A DNA stretch of 33,588 nt from Synechococcales cyanobacterium bin59.metabat.ball.084 (GTDB lineage: Bacteria > Cyanobacteriota > Cyanobacteriia > Cyanobacteriales > Chamaesiphonaceae), in contig JAAFHZ010000041.1 in the NCBI GenBank assembly GCA_013297675.1, positions 1 through 33,588 on the forward strand. The letters run 5' to 3'. The position numbers and the translations under genes are program-made. Positions 23,396-29,810 of this stretch are shown here, one piece after another (within the stretch, counting starts at the first letter, position 1; each line of letters starts with the position of its first letter). The notes under the pieces were generated by a model, which was not told where the DNA came from, did no database searches, and saw only the letters and a program-made list of their open reading frames with translations.

Positions 23396-26300
23396 ATGGC
23401 TAATATTACTGGTACTGCTGGAAATGATTTATTAACAGGTGATATAGATTCTAGTAATTTCATTGATGGCTTAGATGGAAACGATACTATTACCGGCGGC
23501 ATTCTTGCTAATGACACATTAAATGGTGGAGCTGGCAATGATTTAATAAATGGTCTTGAGGGCAATGATCTAATCAATGGAGACGCAGGAGATGATACGC
23601 TTAGAGGCTTCTCAGTTCAAAGCAATTCTACTTTAAATGGCGGCTTGGGCGATGATCTAATTTTTAATGATATTTTGATAAACAGCAACAATGGGTCAGC
23701 GGTAGTCGATGGAGGCGAGGGCTTTGATTTGCTGGGATCTGCACTGGCATTAAAATCTATTACGATCGATCTCAATAGCGTTGATTTCAATAATCCTGAC
23801 TTGACTTTCGGCACCGTTAAATCCATTCAAAATGTTGAAGGAATTCAGAATTTTCTTGGCAGCGATGGCAATGACGTGGTTACAGTTTCGGGTAATTTCA
23901 CTAATGGGCGCAGTCTTAGCGGAAGATATGGTAGTGATACTCTGACTGGTGGCATTGGCAATGATACCGTAGGTGCATTTGTTGGAGGCAATGATATTAT
24001 CAACGGTGGCACTGGAAACGATGTCCTGGCGGTCAGAGGTGGTGACTTGATTGTCAGGAGTTCAAATAATCTTACGATCTTGAATGGTGAAGATGGAAAT
24101 GACACAATTAGCTACACCCCCATACTAAACTTTATTTCTGCTGACAATGGAATAATAAATGGCGGTGCTGGTGATGATAGTATATCTGCTTCTGCTTTTA
24201 CAGATGATAGTGTTACATTAAGTGGTGGAATTGGTAATGATACTTTAGGATACAACGGTTCATCTTCGACTAGTGTTATTGATGGTGGTGAAGGAGTTGA
24301 TGTTCTCCAAGAATTAGGACTACCACAATTTACTACAGATGCCGTTGTGATCGATCTAGATAATCCCTCACAGTCTGTGCTTAAGGATCTCTTGAAAGTA
24401 CAATCAGTCACGGGCATCGAAAGGATTCAAGATATATCAGCGGGTAATGGTAATAACATAATAACTGCTACCAGTAGCCAGCAACATAATATAACCACTG
24501 GAGATGGCTCTGATCAAATTACTGGTGGCAGTGGTAATGATCGGATATTTGCGGGCAAAGGCAACGACACTATTAATGCTAGTGCTGGTGATGATTTTGT
24601 TAATGGGTTTGAAGGCAATGACAGTATTGATGGCGGTGCTGGTAACGATTCTTTATATGGGGAAAGTTTTTTTGCGACGGGATCTTTTGGTTCATTTAAT
24701 AATGACACTCTCAATGGAGGAGAAGGAAACGATTTTCTAGATGGAGGAAGTGGCATAAATTTATTAAATGGTGGCGATGGAAACGACACATTGTTTGCTG
24801 CTTCTAGCTTTAATATATTAAATGGTGGAGCTGGAGATGATCAAATCATCTCAGATATCAATGTGCCAGGACTTCAAATAGACGGTGGAGAAGGCTTTGA
24901 TATTATTAATACAAGCGGTTCTTCATTTATCCGGTCTTTACCATTTGAGCTAGTTCCCGACGAAGAAATGGGTTTTGTTGTACAAACACCAATAGATAAC
25001 AGTCCTGTAACTATTGATTTAGACAATGTGAACTTTGCAGCATTGCGCATAAGTGATATTAGCAATGTGGAGGGATTAACTAACTTTAATAGTGCCGGTG
25101 GTAACGATACCATTACTGCCGCCCGCAATGTCAATCATTCGGTGAACTCTGGTCAGGGTGATGATATTATTTCTCTGGGGGCAGGCAATGATACTTTAGC
25201 CGGTGATGATGGTAATGATACCTTAATTGGCAATGGTGGCAATGACCTGATCTACGGGGAACGGGGTGATGATTCGCTTAGCGGTGGTGATGGCAACGAC
25301 GAATTGCTAAGCGGCAATGATAATGATACGGTGGCTGGTGATGCTGGTAACGACTATATTGCTGGCGGCAGTGGTTTAGACAACCTGGATGGTGGTGACG
25401 GCGACGACACCATTTATGGTGAGACTGGTAATGATAGTATCAATGGCGGAGCAGGTAACGATACAATTTATGGTAACGAAGGCGACAATACTGTTTTGGG
25501 TGGAGCAGGCAATGATTTAATCTATATCAATACCATTGGCAGCAATATTGTTGATGGGGGAGTTGGTCAAGACACCTTAGATTTTATCGATCTTAGTGCT
25601 CAAGCAACTTCACTAAACATTAATTTAGACAGCATAGATTTATCGCGATTTGTGTTGCCTGGAATTAGCACAGTTACCAACATAGAATCAGTCAATAGTC
25701 TCGTTAGCGGTAGCGGAAACGACACCTTGACTAGCGCTATCGATCGATTGCGATACATCAACAGTGGTGCTGGTAACGATAGTGTCACTACTGGAGCAGG
25801 AAATGATACATTAGCAGGTGATGATGGCAATGATACCTTAACTGGCAACGGTGGCTATGATTTTATTTACGGAGAACGAGGCAATGACCTCTTAGATGGA
25901 GGATCTGGGCAGGATATTCTACGTAGTGGCGAAGGAAATGATACTGTGCTGGGTGGATCTGAAGATGACAGTATTTATGATGAATCTGGGCAAAACTTAC
26001 TGAATGGTGATGCAGGCGACGATTCCATTTATGGCGGTAGTGACAATGACACCATCAATGGTGGCGATGGTGATGACACCTTAGGCGGCGACATTGGTAA
26101 CAACGTTCTTAATGGAGGACTGGGCAATGACGTTTTTTATGGTAATTTGGGTAAAAATACCATTAGTGGCGGTGATGGAAATGACGTGATTTTCTTCAAT
26201 GTGACAGGCAGTAGCAATGTGATCGATGGTGGTGCCGGTCTTGATGCCTTGGGCTTTGTAGATTTGAGTGCATCAACCACCGCCATCGATTTTTCCAGCC

Positions 26301-27067
26301 TGGATAATTTATCTGCAATTGTCAGCAGTATTCAATCTATTACCAACGTAGAAGTTATTAACAATCTGCGCACAGGTAGTGGTGATGACATAATTGGATC
26401 TACTGCATCAGGAAATACTATTCAGATTATTTCGATCGACAGCGGCAATGGCAACGATTCAATTTTTGGTGGGGATGGTAATAATACTTTATCGGGTGGC
26501 GACGGTGAAGATTTTATCAATGGAGGTAATGGTAACGACTTCCTCTCTGGCGGTAATAACCGAGATTTCATTCGAGGTGGAGATGGTGACGACTTCATTG
26601 ATTTTGGTGATGGTGATGATTTATACATTGCTGATGATGACGCTGGTAATGATTCAATTTTTGGTGGTGGTGGTAACGATTTATTCAACATTGGCAAAAA
26701 TAATGGCAGCGATAGGTTCACTGGTGGCAGTGGCGTAGACTCCTATGTTTTTAATGATCCCTTGAATGACACATCTATAGATTCTATTACTGACTTTACT
26801 GCTGGCCAGGACAAGATTACATTAGCTGCCTCTATTTTCAATGCCCCAATATCTCCAGGTAGTTTGATCGCATCAGACTTTGCCTCGGTCATTAACAATG
26901 AAGCAGTAGCTACTAGTGCAGCAAAGCTAGTTTACAGTGTCGCCACCGGTACGCTATTTTTAAACCTCAACGGTACTGAGGCAGGCTTGGGTAATGGCAA
27001 GGCATTTGCTCAATTAACCAGCGGTCTGACTCTAACATCTACAGATTTTGAGCTAGGTCCATTCTAA
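23396..27067 (+). CDS. second RTX calcium-binding repeat protein, 1223 residues
   Basis: A paralogue of the preceding protein. Both begin Met-Ala-Asn-Ile-Thr-Gly-Thr and end with the same kind of domain (Phe-Thr-Ala-Gly-Gln-Asp-Lys-Ile-Thr-Leu, Ala-Thr-Gly-Thr-Leu-Phe, final Gly-Pro-Phe), the probable type I secretion signal. Five non-RTX modules of ~85 residues begin near 23699, 24272, 24866, 25541 and 26212; the third is enlarged by a stretch with Pro-Asp-Glu-Glu-Met. I see no Cys or Trp. GGAAAA lies upstream of the ATG. The gap of 116 bp contains a hairpin, and I see no strong promoter, so it may be expressed partly by read-through. An extracellular structural or adhesive role is inferred from the fold. 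Confidence 0.9.
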   Translation: MANITGTAGNDLLTGDIDSSNFIDGLDGNDTITGGILANDTLNGGAGNDLINGLEGNDLINGDAGDDTLRGFSVQSNSTLNGGLGDDLIFNDILINSNNGSAVVDGGEGFDLLGSALALKSITIDLNSVDFNNPDLTFGTVKSIQNVEGIQNFLGSDGNDVVTVSGNFTNGRSLSGRYGSDTLTGGIGNDTVGAFVGGNDIINGGTGNDVLAVRGGDLIVRSSNNLTILNGEDGNDTISYTPILNFISADNGIINGGAGDDSISASAFTDDSVTLSGGIGNDTLGYNGSSSTSVIDGGEGVDVLQELGLPQFTTDAVVIDLDNPSQSVLKDLLKVQSVTGIERIQDISAGNGNNIITATSSQQHNITTGDGSDQITGGSGNDRIFAGKGNDTINASAGDDFVNGFEGNDSIDGGAGNDSLYGESFFATGSFGSFNNDTLNGGEGNDFLDGGSGINLLNGGDGNDTLFAASSFNILNGGAGDDQIISDINVPGLQIDGGEGFDIINTSGSSFIRSLPFELVPDEEMGFVVQTPIDNSPVTIDLDNVNFAALRISDISNVEGLTNFNSAGGNDTITAARNVNHSVNSGQGDDIISLGAGNDTLAGDDGNDTLIGNGGNDLIYGERGDDSLSGGDGNDELLSGNDNDTVAGDAGNDYIAGGSGLDNLDGGDGDDTIYGETGNDSINGGAGNDTIYGNEGDNTVLGGAGNDLIYINTIGSNIVDGGVGQDTLDFIDLSAQATSLNINLDSIDLSRFVLPGISTVTNIESVNSLVSGSGNDTLTSAIDRLRYINSGAGNDSVTTGAGNDTLAGDDGNDTLTGNGGYDFIYGERGNDLLDGGSGQDILRSGEGNDTVLGGSEDDSIYDESGQNLLNGDAGDDSIYGGSDNDTINGGDGDDTLGGDIGNNVLNGGLGNDVFYGNLGKNTISGGDGNDVIFFNVTGSSNVIDGGAGLDALGFVDLSASTTAIDFSSLDNLSAIVSSIQSITNVEVINNLRTGSGDDIIGSTASGNTIQIISIDSGNGNDSIFGGDGNNTLSGGDGEDFINGGNGNDFLSGGNNRDFIRGGDGDDFIDFGDGDDLYIADDDAGNDSIFGGGGNDLFNIGKNNGSDRFTGGSGVDSYVFNDPLNDTSIDSITDFTAGQDKITLAASIFNAPISPGSLIASDFASVINNEAVATSAAKLVYSVATGTLFLNLNGTEAGLGNGKAFAQLTSGLTLTSTDFELGPF

Positions 27068-27116
27068 AATGGGTTGCAGGGGGAACAGCTCGTTACTCCT
27101 CTAAGTCTGTTAACTG

Positions 27117-27893
27117 CTAAAGTCCGCCCCCATTAGAATTAATCGTTTGCCCGGTAATCCACCGGGCATCGTCTGTTGCTAGCCAACCAATCAATCGCGC
27201 GGCATCTTCTGGCTGTCCCCAGCGACCTTGTGGATTTGCGGCGCGTACAAACTCAAAGACTGCATCATCAGCCCAACCAGTATCGGTCGCGCCGGGATTC
27301 ACCGTATTGACCGTAATTCCTCGGGGCATCAGATGAGCTGATAAACTCATGGTCAGTTGCTGTAGTGCCCCCTTGGAAGCAACGTAGGCCAACTCCGCAG
27401 GCATGGGATTAAGCTGTTGTCCAGAAGTTAGCAAAATTACTCGTCCACCAGATTCTTTTTGGTGCTGGGCAGCAAAAGCTTGAGTCAATAGCAATGTGCC
27501 CCGCACGTTTACCTGCAAGTGCATATCAATATCGGCTGCGGTTAACTCTTCCAAATTACCCATGGTGCTATAGGTATGGTTGGCGACCAAAATATCAATA
27601 TGGCCAAAGGTTTGCACCGCATGCTGCATAATTTTTTCTGGCACAGCAGCATCCGAGAAATCTCCTGCGGCATGAGCAATTTTAGTGCCATGTGCTTGTA
27701 GTGTAGTGATCAATGCTGGAATGCCATCAACATCAGCACCCCACTCTCGATCGGCATCATAGGGCGCAAAAGAGTGAATAAAAACATCAGCCCCTAACAT
27801 AGCTAACTGGTTGGCGATCGCATAACCAATACCTTTGCGCCGACTTACACCAGTAACCAGAGCGACACGATCTTTCAGAATGGCTTCAGGCAT
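27117..27893 (-). CDS. short-chain dehydrogenase/reductase (SDR family)
   Basis: The 258-residue protein is a classical SDR with a Rossmann fold. The cofactor loop is Thr-Gly-Val-Ser-Arg-Arg-Lys-Gly-Ile-Gly (14-23), one residue longer than the standard Thr-Gly-x-x-x-Gly-x-Gly and rich in Arg/Lys, which favours NADP(H). Asn-His in Val-Ala-Asn-His replaces the usual Asn-Asn-Ala-Gly. Catalytic Tyr and Lys are in Tyr-Val-Ala-Ser-Lys, and Pro-Gly-Ala-Thr-Asp-Thr-Gly follows. The substrate is unknown; FabG-like 3-oxoacyl reductases are relatives. Its start overlaps the end of mqsA by 19 bp, so it is translationally coupled to the toxin-antitoxin operon. Confidence 0.9.
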   Translation of the reverse strand: MPEAILKDRVALVTGVSRRKGIGYAIANQLAMLGADVFIHSFAPYDADREWGADVDGIPALITTLQAHGTKIAHAAGDFSDAAVPEKIMQHAVQTFGHIDILVANHTYSTMGNLEELTAADIDMHLQVNVRGTLLLTQAFAAQHQKESGGRVILLTSGQQLNPMPAELAYVASKGALQQLTMSLSAHLMPRGITVNTVNPGATDTGWADDAVFEFVRAANPQGRWGQPEDAARLIGWLATDDARWITGQTINSNGGGL

Positions 27894-28348
27894 AATTCCT
27901 CATCAAATACAGATTTTTCCGATAGCTTAGCAGGCAAATTAGGTAGAGCTAGCATTTTAATTTCATTCAGTAGTTCAGGGCGCAAGTCAAGGAGCTGAAA
28001 CAGCCGAACTAACGCCAGAGGGGGCTTCGTTTTGCCGGTTTCGTAGCGGGAAAAAGCATTAACACCCCCACCGAAAAGAGTGCTTGCCTCTTGCTGATCT
28101 AGACCCAGTTTTTTTCTGACCCCAGTAATAAAAGCAGGATCGACGATCAAAGCATTCACCTGTTTATTAAATTCCAGCATCAACCTACTTACCCTTGCAG
28201 ACTCGATCACATCTAAAACGCTTTCACCACAAGCTAGACAAAAATCACCTTTAACCATTGGAATGGTCGTGCATTCGCCTTTGTAGGTGTAGGGCAAATC
28301 ACGAGTATCATGAACTAATTCTGCCATCCCACAAGAAAAACATTTCAT
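27875..28348 (-). CDS. mqsA: MqsA antitoxin and autorepressor
   Basis: MqsA binds and neutralises the MqsR toxin and represses the operon. The N-terminal zinc domain has Cys3, Cys6, Cys37 and Cys40, the same positions I recall for E. coli MqsA. The C-terminal helix-turn-helix contains Gly-Gly-Gly-Val-Asn-Ala-Phe-Ser-Arg-Tyr-Glu, with Asn97 and Arg101 at the E. coli DNA-contact positions, and Pro-Glu-Leu-Leu-Asn-Glu-Ile follows. E. coli MqsA ends about there (131 residues); this one has ~26 more. It starts three bases after the mqsR stop and overlaps the SDR gene by 19 bp. Confidence 0.95.
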   Translation of the reverse strand: MKCFSCGMAELVHDTRDLPYTYKGECTTIPMVKGDFCLACGESVLDVIESARVSRLMLEFNKQVNALIVDPAFITGVRKKLGLDQQEASTLFGGGVNAFSRYETGKTKPPLALVRLFQLLDLRPELLNEIKMLALPNLPAKLSEKSVFDEELCLKPF

Positions 28349-28351
28349 TAC

Positions 28352-28648
28352 TCACAACTCCTTAAAAGAAATAATTAGTACATCTTCAACAACCGTTAAC
28401 TTGAGGTAAATATCTCCAGCTTCTGTGCATGGCCGATAGACATCTTGCCAAACTTGATGATCAGCATAAGTCGTCATACTTTTGTAAAAATCATTAAATG
28501 TCAATGCCTCTACAACCTCCAGCATTTCAGAAAATTCAAAACCCAACGCTGCACCACCGGCTAGTGCTGATCCTGTGGCATACACTCGACCTGCTGCGAT
28601 CAACTCTTTGATTAGAGACAGATTGTAGTGAGGTTTCTTCTTTTCCAT
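28352..28648 (-). CDS. mqsR: MqsR mRNA interferase toxin
   Basis: MqsR is a RelE-fold ribonuclease that cuts mRNA, with GCU/GCA preference in E. coli. The 98-residue length equals E. coli MqsR, and the residues reported as important there are at the same numbers: Lys56 (in Phe-Tyr-Lys-Ser-Met-Thr-Thr-Tyr), Gln68 (Trp-Gln-Asp-Val-Tyr-Arg-Pro), Tyr81 and Lys96 (Ser-Phe-Lys-Glu). The toxin is therefore probably active. It is the first gene of the operon, the reverse of the usual antitoxin-first order and the same as in mqsRA. There is no clear Shine-Dalgarno ahead of the ATG. Confidence 0.95.
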   Translation of the reverse strand: MEKKKPHYNLSLIKELIAAGRVYATGSALAGGAALGFEFSEMLEVVEALTFNDFYKSMTTYADHQVWQDVYRPCTEAGDIYLKLTVVEDVLIISFKEL

Positions 28649-28654
28649 ATATTG

Positions 28655-28683
28655 AGATTAACCTAATTGGTTAATTTAGTCAA
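28655..28683 (-). promoter_or_regulatory. mqsRA promoter with MqsA-type operator in the spacer
   Basis: On the minus strand TTGACT (28683-28678) and TAATCT (28660-28655) are 17 bp apart. The palindrome TTAACC-TAATT-GGTTAA at 28658-28674 lies between and partly over the -10. E. coli MqsA binds AACCT...AGGTT palindromes, so MqsA autorepression is likely. The expected start falls about at the ATG, which with the missing Shine-Dalgarno suggests a very short leader. Confidence 0.6.
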
Positions 28684-28773
28684 TGAGTAAAAACTCAGGA
28701 TTCCAATGTGTTTGGTACTATCATTGTCAAGTCTCCTAATTTTCTCTACCTTGAGGAAGTAGCATTTTTCTGG

Positions 28774-28801
28774 CCTCTTTATGACCTCTTTATGACCTCT
28801 T
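28774..28801 (+). repeat. 11-bp tandem repeat carrying the hydrolase start codon
   Basis: CCTCTTTATGA occurs at 28774-28784 and 28785-28795, followed by CCTCTT. Each unit carries an ATG, and the 11-bp period puts them in different frames. The first ATG opens a five-codon frame (Met-Thr-Ser-Leu-stop) whose TGA overlaps the second ATG as ATGA. Confidence 0.75.
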
Positions 28802-29700
28802 CGATCGCCGACCAGCCGACCATTGCCAACCAAACCTGGGAGTGGCGCGGATACCAGATAAACTATTGGCAGCAAGGAACCGCAGGTATTCCGGTACTGC
28901 TAATTCATGGCTTTGGTGCCGGAGTGGGTCATTGGCGCAAAAATATCCCAGCTTTGGCTGCTGACTGCCGCTGTTACGCGATCGATCTGATTGGTTTTGG
29001 AGCATCTGTTAAACCCACGCCGGGCAGTGAGATCGATTATACCTTTGAGACTTGGAGCGCTTTGGTGCGCGATTTTTGTAAAGAAGTAATTGGCTCAGCG
29101 GCTTTATTGATTGCTAATTCGATCGGCTGTGTAGTGGCCATGCAGGCTGCTGTGGATGAACCAGAATTAATTCAAGGCTTAGCATTGCTGAACTGCTCAC
29201 TGCGACTGCTCCATGAGCGTAAGCAGCTCACCCAGCCTTGGTACAAAAGGGTTGGGGCACCGATCTTGCAGCAGGTTTTACAGAATAAGTCGATCGGCTA
29301 TTTCTTTTTCAATCAGCTTGCCAAACCGGCGACAGTTAAAAAGATTTTGCTGCAAGCTTATGGTCGTCCAGAGTCTGTCACTGATGAACTAGTAGATATT
29401 TTGATGAAGCCAGCGGCAGATCCCGGCGCTGCGGATGTGTTTTTGGCTTTCACGGCCTATTCTCAGGGACCATTGCCCGAAGATTTATTGCCTCACCTAA
29501 GCTGCCCTACCATATTTCTGTGGGGTGAGAATGATCCTTGGGAGCCGATCGAACAGGCCAGAGAATTTGCTAAATATCCGGCAGTGCAAGAATTTATTGC
29601 TCTGCCCGGAGTTGGCCACTGTCCCCAAGATGATGCTCCAGACTTAGTGAATCCAATTTTGCTGGAATGGATTAAAAAGTTTGGAGTGCCGAATAAGTAA
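28792..29700 (+). CDS. alpha/beta hydrolase
   Basis: The 302-residue enzyme has the alpha/beta-hydrolase fold. The oxyanion segment is His-Gly-Phe-Gly-Ala-Gly (39-44), the nucleophile elbow Ala-Asn-Ser-Ile-Gly holds Ser110, and the acid and base are likely Asp248 (Gly-Glu-Asn-Asp-Pro-Trp) and His276 (Gly-Val-Gly-His). The 'Asn-Ser-Ile-Gly' elbow is familiar from hydrolases of cyanobacteria and chloroplasts, including pheophytinase-like proteins; the substrate here is unknown. I place the start at ATG 28792, where similarity to the family begins. An upstream GTG at 28708 in the same frame has AGGA seven bases before it and would add 28 uncharacteristic residues. The gene is divergent from mqsRA. 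Confidence 0.85.
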   Translation: MTSSIADQPTIANQTWEWRGYQINYWQQGTAGIPVLLIHGFGAGVGHWRKNIPALAADCRCYAIDLIGFGASVKPTPGSEIDYTFETWSALVRDFCKEVIGSAALLIANSIGCVVAMQAAVDEPELIQGLALLNCSLRLLHERKQLTQPWYKRVGAPILQQVLQNKSIGYFFFNQLAKPATVKKILLQAYGRPESVTDELVDILMKPAADPGAADVFLAFTAYSQGPLPEDLLPHLSCPTIFLWGENDPWEPIEQAREFAKYPAVQEFIALPGVGHCPQDDAPDLVNPILLEWIKKFGVPNK

Positions 29701-29810
29701 ACTTTTACCAAAGATATTAAGCTTGTTTGCCGATTGCTACAAAATAGCAACCTTTCAGCAGAGGATAGTGCAAACCGTTAGGATCTCAGAGTATCGCTGG
29801 GAGACTGCTC

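Noticed and set aside
18527-26721. Many long minus-strand open frames rich in Pro, Ser and Leu under the RTX genes
   Set aside because: They are the reverse complement of Gly-Asn-Asp codons and recur wherever the repeat does; no start signals or family features.
18108-27067. Regular 27-nt repeats that could be mistaken for a CRISPR or minisatellite array
   Set aside because: The repeats are in frame, vary at third positions and encode Gly-Gly-x-Gly-x-Asp nonapeptides; there are no constant spacers.
28725-28730. Perfect TTGACA on the minus strand as an alternative mqsRA -35
   Set aside because: The bases 17-18 bp downstream (ATTGGA/TTGGAA) are a poor -10; the pair nearer the gene fits the operator better.
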